64,000 nt of DNA from Sipunculus nudus (Eukaryota > Annelida > Sipuncula > Golfingiida > Sipunculidae). Of this stretch, positions 1 through 12,850 are shown piece after piece (position 1 is the stretch's first letter; each line of letters begins with the position of its first letter). The position numbers and the translations under genes are program-made. Under the pieces are notes generated by a model, which worked only from the letters and a program-made list of their open reading frames with translations, searched no databases and was not told where the DNA came from. The DNA lies in the NCBI GenBank assembly GCA_026874595.1, contig CM049321.1, positions 17,493,979 through 17,557,978 on the forward strand. Direction: 5' to 3'.

Positions 1-882
1 GCGGGGTGGTCGTGTTACCGAAGTTTTTTTATATGATAATTTATATTAGACAATTCTGGGACCAAGAAAAGTGGTCGTGTTAACGGGGTGGTCGTCATGC
101 GGGAGTTCACTGTACATCATAAGGAACATGAGAATTTGATGCACATTGAAACAAAAACTTTCTTTTAAAATGGATACATGCATTTTTACTTTAAGAATCA
201 GCATTTACTGCAAATTGTCGTAGAACAATCAACATCTCTCTCAACATTTCTCATCAATGTCTGTTTTACAGTTCTAGGAGAGAGGCATTGAACTAACTTT
301 GGCTTCTACTTGAAACCTTGGTTCTTAGTTTTATGAAACATGTGAGGAAATGTTTCTGACGGCTAAATTATGGGTGGAATCTTGTGCCATTTTAATGCAA
401 ACCGCTCGTTGATATTTAAGGGAGAATATCGAATAAACAGAGAAAAATAGATTCAAGGGTTATAAAGAAAAAGAAAGAGAAAAAAATGTCATGAAGGCCC
501 AGAGCATCTTCTCTAAAATAAAAAAAGCGGGAAACCTTAGAAAAGCAAATTGTCAGTTTTTCTGTTGAAAGTCTTCGGAGAGGACAGTACGGATTGTAAT
601 GATTAATGAAAGCTTATTCTTATCTTTTGTTGGGCTTCTTTATTGACAAACAAATGAGAAAATAGGTTACTTACGTAAAGGAGCTCACAATAACCAACTA
701 TTTATGATAGTCCTTTCAGAGATGCTCCTTGGATTTGCAGCCAGATTGTAATTACAGCTGATCGAGGGGCATTTTAAATTATTTCTGTAATATCTTCCGA
801 GCATCTCTGTTAGCAACCCAGCGACAAGAATAGGGTACCATCATAGCCGAGCCGAAGGTGACCCATTAAACTCAATTATTTA
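1..882. other. intergenic DNA, no gene recognised
   Basis: No ORF with recognisable content on either strand. The first ~110 bases contain a short phrase GGTGGTCGTGTTA repeated twice (near 5 and near 71, with a third variant near 91), likely the edge of a dispersed repeat cut by the window start. Confidence 0.5.
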
Positions 883-1058
883 TAATACTGCTTTATGGTG
901 TGTTCCATGGACCTGCAGCTAGCTTACAACCACTACTTGGAAAAGAGCGTTTACGTAGATTCCGTTGATCAGGGATTTTATTAATAATACTGCTTTATGG
1001 TGTGTTCCATGGATGTGCAGCAAGCTTACAGCAACTACTGGGAAATGCCGTTAAATAC
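883..1058. repeat. 102-bp tandem duplication, two copies
   Basis: The phrase TAATACTGCTTTATGGTGTG starts at 883 and again at 985. Similarity continues through CCATGGA, a TGCAG site, AGCTTACA and ACTACT(T/G)GGAAA in both units. A weaker third relative may lie near 710-760. No coding content seen. Confidence 0.75.
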
Positions 1059-1884
1059 GCCAAACCTGTGATACAGCACCACCATCGGAATCATGGATCA
1101 ACACTACCCCAATCAAATTGCTAAAATGGCATTAGCATCAACAAGAGGGGGGGGGGTGCATTTAAAATAATTACATAATGAGCTTCAATAACCATGTGGC
1201 AAAAATAGGTTACCACAGACCAGCAGACGTTTACTGCAACCTCCAAACCATGCCTGCTGGTGGCCGAGCATTTTACAGAGTTTGGATAACTACAGCAAAT
1301 AAATTAGTTATTCCCTCTTGATAATCGAGTGCATTAGGTAACATTGAGTTTATTAAAATATTAACTTAAAAAAAATCTGTCTCGTTTGTCTACAGATAGC
1401 AAAAGGGCTCACAGCAAGTGTCGATTTTAACACATTCATAATCAAGTTTAAGTCCACGCTTAACAAACTGTTTGACATTTCAGCTTTCGTGTTTGGATTT
1501 AAACGATATACCAGGAAACAAAAAAGCTTACTCCGGGGGATGATTTATCAAGCATAACTCTGGCTTGACTGTTTTATTGGTTGATTACTTTAGTAAAATC
1601 ATCAGCATTCTATACTTCATTATCTTTTAAACTGTTCAGTGGAGTCCTATATTTGGAATGAAGACCTGGTATTGGGTTTAGACCTAATGTTTGACAAATC
1701 ATTTAACATTTAGCTTGGTTTAAACATTGATTGCGCATAGATGGATTGCGTGATAATGCAAGTTGTCACTCTGCGGGGAGCTATTACAGCCTCTGCCTTT
1801 ATGCGCCATACAAAATACACTTTGCTTCATATTAAAGACATGGATGGAACATAACATTCCCTTGTGTTTTGTAAGTAGTTCATT

Positions 1885-3050
1885 TTCTCCCATTTGCCCT
1901 AAAAAAAACTACCAGGAGCAAATATGTTTCATTTCAGTGCATTGGGGATAAATTTAGATAAGATACGGGATTACCAAACAAGTATAAAGTTTACGCAAAC
2001 ACAGGAAGTGTGTTGTTATTGCCTGATGCTGTTCAGTGTTCTAGGGTTGCAAAAAATATCCGGCGCGATTATCGAAATCTAAAAGCGTTGGCTGTTATGT
2101 GGTATGGAGGTCAGTTGTGAAGTCTGGAATCATTATCTACACTGTGTGGCAAAATAAAATCATAGGAAGACTGGTACAAGTATTTGTGTTCCAAGTACGA
2201 AATATTTTTGAATAGAGACATCTTCCGACGCGCATTTACTAAAAAAATGTTAATTTAATCAAGGAACAGAAAGTTTCAAATTGTTTTATCATGACTTGAT
2301 TGCCTTATACATTAGTAATTAAAGAATGATCCATTTAGAAAATTTATCAATGTTATATTACTGAAGGAACAATATAAATTATCATGTTTATCCTTTTTGC
2401 TTGAAACAATATAAAACAATACTAAAGGGCAATAACTGTTAATCATTTTGGTAGCTTTAAATATGCAGGACAACATATAACACAGGCGGTTTTACTTAAA
2501 TAATTTCAAACACAAGTGCAGATATCAATCGCTTATTGAAGACAGTTTATTGAATGAGAATGAGGGTATTACTACAATATCAATAATGACATGCAAATAT
2601 AAAGCCTTCTTGAAAATAATAAGGCAGAAGCATAACATGACATTATATGTGAGTCTAGGAAAGTTTATATAAACTTTATTTTACATGGGCTGTATAATTG
2701 CATATATGTATGACTGTGTTGGTAGAGTTCCTCAGTGTGTAGGGATCGAAGGACCAGGAACATTCGGAGCAATCCATCTGCCTTGGACGGGCAATTATAA
2801 ACCCCGCACATAGCCATTCCTGGAAACAAAATCTGGTCTATCGGTGTTAGTTCAAAGCGTTTTAACACGCATTTATTTTTGTCTCAGGTTATACTGACAA
2901 AGGCCTTCATGCAACAGAGTAAAAGTGTTATAAGTGTTATAAGTCTATTGACTACGTGTTAATCGCTCTCTAACGTCACCTGTAACTAGCTTTGCGGCTG
3001 TGAAACACTTGAGTAGATATCCCTTCAGATAGTAGATATTTATAATGTAG
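1885..3050 (+). repeat. older direct duplication, copy 1 (pairs with 5860-7060)
   Basis: Several anchors recur about 3.96-3.97 kb downstream in the same order: AATATGTTTCATTTCAGT at 1921 (5890), AAATCATAGGAAGA near 2156 (about 6074), a TAGTGTGTAGGGAT-like phrase near 2733 (6692), GCGTTTTAACAC near 2858 (6818) and a GTGAAAC...AGATATCC phrase near 3000 (about 7035). Many indels separate the copies, so the duplication is old. No ORF is conserved between the copies, so I see no gene here. Confidence 0.65.
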
Positions 3051-3847
3051 GATACCACTTTCCAGGATTTGTCATTAAGTTATTTTCCTTTGGCAAATTC
3101 CTAGACTAAAGCAATGATTGAATCATCTATTTTTCTTTCACGAGACAATTGTTGCATATAATGACATGCCGATAGTTAGATGCTGACAATTGTATTGCAA
3201 TTCGAGGTCAACATGGAGAATGGCAATAGCTGAATAACGAAACATCTATGACTTGAGCGTGAAAGTAAAATATCGTTTTCAAATATTTCCATTTTTTGGC
3301 ATTACTACTCAGAAACACAAAAGGGTTTTATATTATGCTTAGGTATAATAAATTGTGATATAAAGATAAAAATAATAAAGGCTAATAATACGAATAAGTG
3401 TTATTCCTGTTTTTTTGCTACCTTGCCACAAAACACCACTCGTTGTGGCAGATATCATGCCCATTTCTTCTTTGATAGACGTGTTCCAGTGAATAACCTC
3501 TTCTTGATAAATGCGGGAAATCTCTAGCATTTTGAGTTGCTTGTAAATTGTATTCCTTGCAACATGCGACAGAGATCAGGCAAAATATACACGAACAAAA
3601 GGGAAGCAATTTCCGGTCGTTTAAAATTGATAAAATTCACTGAAAAGTATTCTCCAGTGTTGATCATAGTGGTTGATCATTCATTTCAACAGAAAAATTT
3701 AATAATCTTTCATTTGCATATTATCAGCATTTTACCAAACAAGAAAGATTGAATAAAATGCCAAAAGATGCACCAGAACATTTGATATACAGAAGTTATT
3801 TATACAAAAAGTAGAGCAAAATGTAATAAAGGTTGAGCCGTAAGACC

Positions 3848-3878
<31 letters not shown>

Positions 3879-5440
3879 GGGGGGGGGGGGGGGCTTCGTC
3901 AACATAACATCTCTCACAGATGTAAACACTATGACAGTCATTTCTAAAACAAATAACGGTGAATTTACTGTGGATTGAATAAAGATAATAAATTAAGACA
4001 ATGTTCCATTGTTTAACATTGAGACGAAACGGCCGCCTCGTAATTTGAACTAAATTGTTTATTCGTTCAATTAAATTGTTCCAATTGTATTGAGTGAAAA
4101 ATAGACTTATTTTTAATGGAATTATGTGCTATTCTTATGTCCAGATTTTTAAATTCATTAAATGTCATAACAATCATTGTAGACGGGTCTGAGGTGTAGA
4201 CTATAACTACTAGCACGCCAATGCACGCTACTTCAAGTCTGTTTCTATTGAATGCGAACGTCAACAGTGTAAACAAGGGAATGTGAGTGTTCTGTAGCGG
4301 ACAGAAAATGTAAGTGACATTCTATGACTTCTGTTTTAAGTAAATTTCCACTTATGAGTAATGCGCCGTTTTAGGAAAACTCATTTAGGGGTAGAACAGA
4401 GGGATAACAAGGAGATCCAAAATTCGAATCTCAGCCAATATGTTGAGAGTTTCCACGATCAGTCCCAATCAGTCGTGTTTTATTCACAAATGTGTGCGCC
4501 TTTTTTAGGGTCCTTCGGTTCCTTATTAGATACATTATTGAGATTAATTATTCCTTATTGAGAACATTATAACTACCCCAACTTAAATGAATGACAAGGT
4601 AAAAAGAAAGGAAAAAGTCACGAATCTGCGTAAGAGTCGTTCTCAAAATACCACAAAACAGGAAGTCTTTAAGATAGAATTTATAATATTGTCTACCAAG
4701 CATAACTGACCAGGTTCTAAAACAGTTGTCTACCTACTGACTTGGAGGTTGAAAAATGTCAGTTATTTCGGGCCAACTCTAGACAGACCATAGAACTTCC
4801 TGTTAATGATTTCTTGGCTAGTTATTTTGGAGCTTTCACTGTCACAACTCCGCAACCTTAAAAGTGACAAGTGACAAGGCAAATGCAATGAAGCCAGACG
4901 ATTACTAGTAGTATTGTTACTTTTCTGGGAGCCATGAAACTAATAGGCACTTACTTGTATTGCAAAAGAAGACATCCACCAATACCTGTATACGCATCCC
5001 GCCCCGCCAAAAAAAAAAATAAATAATCAAAACCCATCCATCGCACAAGCAACATCGAATCACGTACTCACAGAAGACTTTAGGTGATATTGTCTATAAA
5101 CAGTGAAATATCTATTCTCAAACCTCCCCGAACGACCAATGAAAACTAGGGATATGTTCCGAAAAAAATAATAAAGCTTAAGTGGCTCTTACTGGGTGAT
5201 GTTGTTAAGTTGATGGGTGTCGCGCTGTCCCTAAGTCTGCACAGGTCCCTGGACCTGAAATATAAATAAGAAAGATAAAGTAACCGGAGACAACAGCCGG
5301 CCGTTCTCAGACCAGAATGTGTGGCTGCATTAAATATGAACAATCCATATGTCAGAAGGAATGACGATTTTATTATTGTATCTTTCTGTTGAAGACCTTG
5401 GGCGAGGATATTAAGTTAAGGATATAGAAAAAGTGCAAAA
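3051..5440. other. intergenic DNA with one long homopolymer tract
   Basis: No gene recognised. At 3851-3878 there is a run of 28 T directly followed by 15 G (3879-3893), a composite homopolymer that explains the apparent Lys/Pro-rich reading frame on the minus strand. Confidence 0.5.
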
Positions 5441-5448
5441 CCTTCTAA

Positions 5449-5469
5449 TAATAATAATAATAATAATAA
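5449..5469. repeat. (AAT)n microsatellite
   Basis: Seven AAT-type trinucleotide repeats, followed by further AT-rich sequence. Confidence 0.8.
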
Positions 5470-5597
5470 ATAATTATAGCAATAATAGAAAAATGGTTTA
5501 TTTGACTTTAATGATTCATGGTCAATATAAATGCAGTGTATATAAAATTGATTTGTGATTATATACGTCAGCAAATAGCGACACAAACACAGATATA

Positions 5598-5634
5598 TAT
5601 ATATATATAAATATACTTATGTGTGTGTGTGTGT
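5598..5634. repeat. (TA)n and (GT)n compound microsatellite
   Basis: A (TA)n run at about 5598-5617 is followed by a short AT-rich linker and (GT)7 at about 5621-5634. Confidence 0.8.
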
Positions 5635-5859
5635 TAGGAGTTATGTTATGTCTTACTTCAAAAAGATTTGTTCATAAGATTAAACATATCCCATTGCAAA
5701 TGAATGAATGTCCAAGTGCATCATTGCCATATCTAATGGATCATTACTTTGATTACGTGTACAACGCGATCGCGCCTAGAAATGATAGTGCAGTATTTTT
5801 TTCTCCCTTTGGTAGATAAAACAAAATCTGCATATGTTTGCCGTACAAAAAAAAAACTC

Positions 5860-7060
5860 ATTACCCTTATCTAACAACCGCAAGAAGCAAATATGTTGCA
5901 TTTCAGTTCAAGTAAGATAAATGTACATATGAGTAGGGTTTATCAAACAGTACACTGTTTAGGCAAATAAAGAAATTCTGTACTTAAGATCCAGCTGTGA
6001 TTTCTTCAATCTAATATAATTGGATGGTTTTGTGTTATTAACCCTAACATAATTACTTTTCCTTGGTAAAATGAAATCATAGGAAGAGTGGCAGAAATGT
6101 GAATAAAAAACAAGCATTTGTATTCCAAAAATGAATAATATCTTCGATAACATAAATCTTTTAACAACATTTTTCGACACGCACTTGAAAAAAAAGACAT
6201 TCACTGAATGCATAGAGATTTGAAAAATGTTTTGAATGACTTTTTTGTAAACAACTTGAAGAATGACACATCAAAAAAATAATCATTGTCATATCTTCAA
6301 AGGAACAATTTAAATGACCATGGTTATGTTTTTTTTTAAATTGTTTAAAACAATTTGAAATAATTCTAAACATCAATTACCGTATTCCTCTCAACATATA
6401 GCGTATAAAAGAGGCCGATTACTTAAATATTTTCAAATACATGTATAGCTATCGATCTCGTATATAATGCACGGTTTATTGGATCAGAATGAAAATAATA
6501 TTAAAATAAAAATCACCCGAATAAACTGTCATGACATTATTAAACAGTCGTGGACCAATGAGTTGATAATAACGACATCAATCATAACATATTATATGCG
6601 AGTCTCTCAGGGTAATATACACTTTACATATTTAGGATAATTTGTAATAACTAACACGAGACAAATTCTATTCAGCTGACGAGGCGTTCGTTAGTGTGTA
6701 GGGATGAAAGAAAACGGAAAGCTCTGCGAAAACCACCGACTTTTAACGGACACTTATTACCCACGTTCCCTATCTAACCAAGACTCAAAACCTTGTCTTT
6801 AGCGGCTAGTTCAGGGCGCTTTAACACTCGATTGGTCAAACAACATTTTGTACTTGAGACTACAGTGGCCTTGGCAGCTGCATAAAAGTAATGGTAAAGG
6901 CGTCCTTCGGGCAAGAGAGGAAAAGTAAAATGTCACTGAAGATGCCAGTGATATAAGTACACTGGGTAGGTATATCAGTAACGTTTCAAATTGCCACGAC
7001 ATCGCTTTCTACGTCAATTGCCCCTGCTACGTAGCAGTGAAACCCACCATAAGATATCCA
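5860..7060 (+). repeat. older direct duplication, copy 2 (pairs with 1885-3050)
   Basis: Second copy of the old direct duplication, sharing the anchors listed for 1885-3050 in the same order and orientation. It is slightly longer and interrupted by different indels. No protein-coding frame is shared by the two copies. Confidence 0.65.
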
Positions 7061-8998
7061 TTGATAAGGTAAAATACCTACCACCAATCAGGGTTTATCA
7101 TTTGTTTTTTCTACTTAGCAGGTACCGAGACTGCAGCAATATATTGGATCACTTTTTTTCTACAAGAGGGTCAGTTGTAACACAGAATGACATAACGATG
7201 GTTTCTTTTAATTATTGCAAAGAAAGGAAGCACCATATGTTGAATGAGTATAGTGAAGTATGTTTTACAAGTGACGAACAGCTTGATACTGTTTAAATAT
7301 CAAAGGATATCTAGGGATATTTGAAATTTGGTGCACAGCAGTGGAATAGTAAATGCAACAAGATGCTACAGGTTTTGTCTCTTTCTTCATGATATATGGA
7401 TTAAAATAATCATTGTATTTTACACTTGATATTGATATAGTGTGGCTATTACGATGAATTCACATTTAGATGGAAAACAATGAATAGGTTACATTATAAT
7501 GTCACTTGTAAATATGTAATCAGTGTTTATTAATCACTGTGTTATTGAAATAGCTGTGTGTAAATGTGCTTTCATAATACCAGGTTAATATAAAACTTCT
7601 CTAAAAGGAAACATACACATTGACAACACTTATTCTTTCTTCAACCCCCGAAATAATCTGATTTATTACCTTATCTTTTTGAGTAAAACTAAATGTTAAA
7701 ACGTATAAAAGTCAGCGTATATGCATTTTGTAGGAATCGGCTGAAAGTTCCAGTTGTGCAGAAAGCACATAGATATTGATACAATCAATGTGCTCTGATC
7801 AGTCTTTTTTTTAAATTGCCTATAATTCTGACACTTTGAAAAAAGCAGTAATCTATTCTATTTGAAAATGTTGATTGTTTTTCAATATGACATATGGAAA
7901 CAATTTCGTATATGAAAGTATATGGGTAATTTCAGTTTTTTATAAGTTTTTGAAATGTTCAGTCATTTTATGATATGAGTGAATCATGAATTTTGTACAT
8001 AGCCTAAAAACTTCAGACATTTCGACTGATTTTTCACATTGACTGTAACAAATATACGCGCAAATGACACATAACTCCCGGCATATAACAAGAAATTTAT
8101 TCAGCTCAAGCAGCCCGTATGCATGAGGGTCGCTTGTACGTTCATTTATATGCATGTATGCCCATAAGCGTATCAGGTAACATGGATTTTATATATTTTA
8201 AATCATATAGTAATTTTTACTCCTATACGCAACAAAGCCTACGTTGGTTGTAAGCTTAACATCTACAAGAGCTAACAAGTGGAAAAACGTGTTCCCTGCA
8301 CGACATATGAGGGAGAGAAATTAGATGAAATCGCATGAACTGTGTGGACTGGAAGGAGAATTCATTTTCACAAGTCAGGAACCATATACCGTCATCGTTT
8401 TTCTGCTGTTATTTTTAAAGAGATCTACTGTCCTATGTTTTTTTTTGACAGACAATATATCATGTTCTGCTGTAAGATCAGATTTCGAGAAAAAAACAGC
8501 GTCTTATTTGAAATAATTGGCATCCTATGGCTTTAATGTTCCATACACCTGGATGCTTTTTAATAGCTATGAGGTTGTGCTTCAACTTGCCCTACCAGAA
8601 GAATTCCACTGATCTATCACTTTCTAAAAAAAAGGTACAAGTAACATTTTAAACAAATATAATTCCATGTTTAGGACTGCTCGTTTAAGACACAAAATCA
8701 AAGGAAAAAATATGTCTTTATGTGAGACAGACAGGACCACCTAACTTATTGAGCCTCAATAATCCCCACAAAAAAGTTGACCCAGATATTAATGTAGAAA
8801 TAAACTCATTTACATTTATAAGCCTCCATTTTATATGTAACGGATTGATTAGGTGCTAAAACTTCTATCAAACGATCCTATCAAAGTATTTAATATTTGA
8901 ACTGGTTTAATGACTGAGGCATGGAAAGCCTTTTTAGTTTAACCTTTTAAATTGCCACTTGTTTTTGCCAGTGACAATATATGTTAAAAAAATAGGGG
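7061..8998. other. intergenic DNA, nothing recognised
   Basis: AT-rich sequence on both strands. The short ORFs here (under about 100 codons) show no domain, no duplication support and no biased composition, and I assign no function. Confidence 0.5.
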
Positions 8999-9014
8999 TG
9001 GCTCAATGGCAACA

Positions 9015-9195
9015 GGACAACTACCCCCCGGACAATCACCCCCCGGACAATAACCCCCTGGACAATTACCCCCCAGACAATTACCCCCCGGACAATTACC
9101 CCCCAGGACAATTACCCCCTCGGACAACTACCCCCCAGACAGCTACCCCCCGGACAATTACCCCCCGGACAACTACCCCCTGGGCAATTACCCCC
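9015..9195 (+). repeat. left minisatellite arm, about 12 units of GGACAATTACCCCCC
   Basis: Twelve units with small variants (GGACAACTA, AGACAATTA, AGACAGCTA, GGGCAATTA) separated by runs of 5-6 C. It reads as a proline-rich ORF by chance. The complementary strand has regularly spaced G runs and could form G-quadruplexes. Confidence 0.9.
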
Positions 9196-9771
9196 GTGGT
9201 ATAAATTACACATTTAAAGTACACGGTATACATTTAAATATATTCTGTGTTGCTAATGAGTAGCACATAATGCCAAAGAAATAAATAAAATTAATTGCAA
9301 ACAAAAAATAAAAAGAAAATCTCTTTAGATAATAATATCATGCTATTACTTATTATGATATTACTTATAGAGACTGGTAAAAATAGATCAGAATGAATGG
9401 TATTCCATATTTAAATGGAATTATATTGTAAGTTTGCGGTTGGTTATATGGACCATATGTTTACAAATCTTTTGTTTTACAACTTCCCAATGTAAAGCGT
9501 ATTTCATATAATTTTTCCCCCATATATTCACAATTTGTTTTTACAATAAACAATACACAATACAATCATCTGAGAGGCATTGCCTAGAACTAGTAAACAG
9601 CTACTGAAAACTTGATGTAATGGATTTTTTTTTTCAATTTTCACAATACACATGATGTATGTACCTATGCTTGGTTTGAAATATATCATCACCGGTATTT
9701 GTTTTACTTACAATCGGAATATTTTACTTTTAGTTTGTACAATGTGTACTTTAAAAGTGTTATTATACCAT

Positions 9772-9980
9772 GGGGGTAGTTGTCCGGGGGTAGTTGTCCG
9801 GGAGGTAATTGTACCAGGGGGTAATTGTCTGGGGGGTAGTTGTCTGGGGGGTAGTTGCTCAAGGGGGTAATTGTCCTAAGGGGTAATTGTCCGGGGGGTA
9901 ATTGTCTGGGGGGTAATTGTCCAGGGGGTAATTGTCGGGGGGTAATTGTCCGGGGGGTTATTGTCTGGGGGTAGTTGTCC
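9772..9980 (-). repeat. right minisatellite arm, about 14 inverted units
   Basis: Units of GGGGGTAATTGTCC type on the plus strand, the reverse complement of the left arm. Variants include TAGTTGTCC, TTATTGTCT and TAATTGTACC. Fourteen G runs of 4-6 make this strand a G-quadruplex candidate. Confidence 0.9.
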
Positions 9981-9996
9981 TAGAGCCTGGCTCAAT

Positions 9997-10703
9997 ATAT
10001 ATGACATTCAATGGGTCATGGTTAAAGTAAATTCTTGTGAGGAATGTACCGTCTTGGAAAGTCAGTAGTGAACCGATTTTAATTTTCTTTAAAATATTCA
10101 CTTATTTAAACTTGACAAAATGTGCCACAGAGATTAGCGATGGTTTAATTTTCAAACAAAAATCAGTGCTTCTGTCCAGGTTAAAGGTACTATACTCCTA
10201 ATGTTTCCAGTGTTCGTTTGTGACAGCACCGTAACAAATAATCAGCCACATGATAAACTATTGTTACTGCTGTCATACGTGATAAGGGAGTTATTTTTAC
10301 CATGATTATAACCTTAGGTTAGGGCACAATTTGATATATTATACAAGAAAACAGACAAAGACATTCATACCAAACTAGACATTCATACCAAATGTAAAAA
10401 CAAGATCTTGATCATACGTCACATGACTTTATCCGGTACGTACACAGAAAAAAAAGAATGTATTGATCAAAGGGAAGATAATTATTTTAAGCTGAGTAAA
10501 CTGACTATTTAGATTGCACTTGCATTTTACCATTTTCCCCATACTCAAGTTACTGGCTACGGTAACGATTGTCGTATCTCCCAGAGGTGAGGGGTCCTTA
10601 GTAAAGGATACAAAAGATCTGCAGATTTAATTAGCTGTGATCAATGTTTACATTACTTTTGAAAGCTTACAAAGTATCAGGTTTGATAAATTATGTTGAA
10701 TGA

Positions 10704-10706
<3 letters not shown>
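9997..10706. other. intergenic DNA, nothing recognised
   Basis: No gene or repeat identified. A short phrase ACATTCATACCAAA is duplicated near 10361-10392. Confidence 0.5.

Positions 10707-10759
<53 letters not shown>
10707..10759. repeat. (TA)n microsatellite
   Basis: About 26 TA repeats running into a TTTA-rich edge. Confidence 0.95.
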
Positions 10760-10763
<4 letters not shown>

Positions 10764-12185
10764 TTATATGTATATGTATACATACATCTTTTGCCATGAC
10801 GAAAAGATTAAAATGGTCGACGAAGCGTCGTTACTGCATCACCAGCTGTTTATTTTACAAACTCACTCATTAATGTCATAAGCATATGCCGCAGTGGAAA
10901 AGCAAGACGTAATTTAAAAAAAAAAAACTTTAACCACGTCATTCAATGGAAATGTTATTTATTTTGCTTGGATAGCAAAGATAACAGTTCTCTTACCAGG
11001 ACAAAAAAAAATAAAAAAAATCATAGTTACGAAAGGCTGAAAATATAGCCGCCATGTTATATAAAACAGGAAATCTTAGAATCCTGTTTTTTTTTAAAGA
11101 TGTATTGATTTAATAAAATTTCCCAGCGATATTCTCTTGGGTTGTGACTGTACGACCACAGAGGATGTGGCAGCTACCGAATAAAACTAGAATAAAATGG
11201 CTAGTATTGGATTTGACATTTTCTATCTTTCAAATAGTGTTAGATTTGTTTATTATGTGTCATAAGTTTTTTTTTTAGTTGTTTTATCTTTAGTGTCGTG
11301 ATAGTAAGTTTTCTCTTGTGGTATATGTTACATAGGTGCTTCCTTGTGTTCTCAGCTCCGCCAAACGAATATAGAAAATATAAAGTCAGCCACTGGGACC
11401 CAAAATACTCTTTTCTGAAGCATCAAAAAGCGAGAAGCCTTATCGAGACACACAGGTCTTTGAGCATCCTATTTCTAATTTCCCTCGAATTCTGGTTCTG
11501 CTACTTCTGGGCCTCTGTCTGTCACAAAGCATCGAAAGTGACAAAGTGACAAGCCACATGCGATGTGACGGGAACCCTTCTGGTCAAACAATACTGCTCT
11601 CTCGGGAATACTTCACTGGTTTCAAACTAACTTGTAAATAAGATGTTGTAACTGTTAAAGATAGTTTGTCACGTGACCCACACATACGGAAAATGATCTC
11701 GCTTTCCCTAAATTATTAAAATTGAATCTCAAATCCAGTTTGCTGCTAGAGCAATTTTTAAAAGAGCTGAAGTACACGACAACAGAAGAGCCGAGAGAAT
11801 TAATAAGAGAAAATGAGCTTGACGGCTAAGATCATCGCCCCCCCCCCCCCCCATACAGTACCTTTACATGCATCGCACTCATTCGTTGTCTAAATTTATC
11901 ATAACTTATACTGTACAACATGACATAAACTTCATATCATAAATAGTTTCTTAAATCACAAAATATTGAAATGTTATCTTTCATGATTTACAATATACTA
12001 GTGAGTAGGGGCATGTTTTGGCGTTTCTTTCAAATTATGTTAAGAACCTGTAAAACTTTAAATGATCAATGAATTTGTGTAATGTTCAATGTGTGGATAA
12101 AGGTTGAATAAATTTTCAAGAACACCTGGATACTTGAATAAGTGTTGGCGGAGGTATTCGCTTTGTACTATAGTGGAATTATAGC

Positions 12186-12187
<2 letters not shown>
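10760..12187. other. intergenic DNA with poly-A and poly-C tracts
   Basis: No gene recognised. Homopolymer runs include A near 10914-10927 and C at about 11838-11851. A stretch near 11370-11660 has weak similarity to 4640-5000 (shared AAAGTGACAA(A)GTGACAAG phrase), perhaps an old duplication. Confidence 0.45.

Positions 12188-12251
<64 letters not shown>
12188..12251. repeat. (TA)n microsatellite
   Basis: About 31 TA repeats. Confidence 0.95.
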
Positions 12252-12252
<1 letters not shown>

Positions 12253-12540
12253 CCAGTAAAGGTAGGCAATTCTTTAATTCTCATGCAATACCGATTTTTT
12301 ATTTCCATTACTTTTTATTATTTATATTGTTTAAATTGTGTCGACGGTGTTGGGGTGCTTTTTAATTCTATAAACTAACTCTACCGGCTATGCTATATGA
12401 CTTTGCTCAGCACTTTACAAATGCTAATGAAAAAATCAAGGAAAGGGTTACTATTTATTCCTTGAACTATATCAGGGGTATAAATTTGAGATCATCCAAT
12501 TTAAAAAAAGCACACACACAGACACCATTCCTTTGCAGGA
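12252..12540. other. intergenic DNA, nothing recognised
   Basis: AT-rich sequence with no ORF or repeat of note. Confidence 0.45.
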
Positions 12541-12850
12541 AAAGGTCTCCTGACTAACGTGTTCAAGAATAAGGTAAAGCAATGGGAGATCGTGAGTTCG
12601 AATCCAAGTGGAGGTGTGAGACCTTTCGCGGTCTGCCCCTACCCAGGGTAAGTACTCTGCAGGTTAAGACTGTCCAATCATCGTGTTTCAGAAACGAGTG
12701 TGCCTTTTGGGGTTCCTCAGTGTGATGACCAAGCAATGGGAAAACACACCCAGGTTGGTACATCCCGGCATTATCGCGTGTTAGTCCCTGTCATGCATTC
12801 GGAAACCGGAATGAGAATCTGCAGATGTACAAAGTACATGTTAAGCAAGC
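12541..12850 (+). mobile_element. SINE copy with tRNA-like head
   Basis: A Pol III B-box-like GAGTTCGAATCC lies at 12594-12605. Downstream is a body shared with 50105-50390: ACTCTGCAGG(C)TTAA, a TGTTTC...GTG(C)CTTT segment, GGTTCCT, then a terminal segment close to GGAAACCGGAATGAGAATC (50338-50365: CCGAAACCGGATTGGGATTC). The shared body and tail across distant loci argue for a retroposed SINE family. The A box is degenerate and the ORF crossing it is coincidental. Confidence 0.65.

Larger units (their letters stand above)
8999..9996. mobile_element. foldback-type element with minisatellite arms and 9-bp target duplication
   Basis: The element spans 9008-9987 (980 bp). The 9-mer TGGCTCAAT occurs immediately outside both ends (8999-9007 and 9988-9996), as expected of a target-site duplication. 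Ends are inverted: the left begins GGCAACAGGACAACTACC and the right, reverse-complemented, begins GGCTCTAGGACAACTACC. Each arm is an array of a ~15-bp unit (consensus GGACAATTACCCCCC), about 12 units on the left (9015-9195) and about 14 inverted units on the right (9772-9980). Inverted similarity continues inward (GTGGTATAA...TTTAAAGTACAC against its complement at 9742-9771). The ~500-bp AT-rich core has no transposase, so it is non-autonomous. Foldback elements and Mutator-like elements make 9-bp duplications; which family this belongs to is inference. Confidence 0.8.

Noticed and set aside
8959-9204. Proline/asparagine-rich open frame over the repeat array
   Set aside because: It is only the 15-bp minisatellite read in frame; composition and position are explained by the repeat.
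9008-9987. CRISPR-like regular spacing of short repeats
   Set aside because: Units are contiguous 15-mers without unique spacers, in inverted arms, in eukaryotic DNA.
4640-11660. Possible duplication pairing 4640-5000 with 11370-11660
   Set aside because: Only one convincing anchor (AAAGTGACAAGTGACAAG-like) was found; too weak without an alignment.
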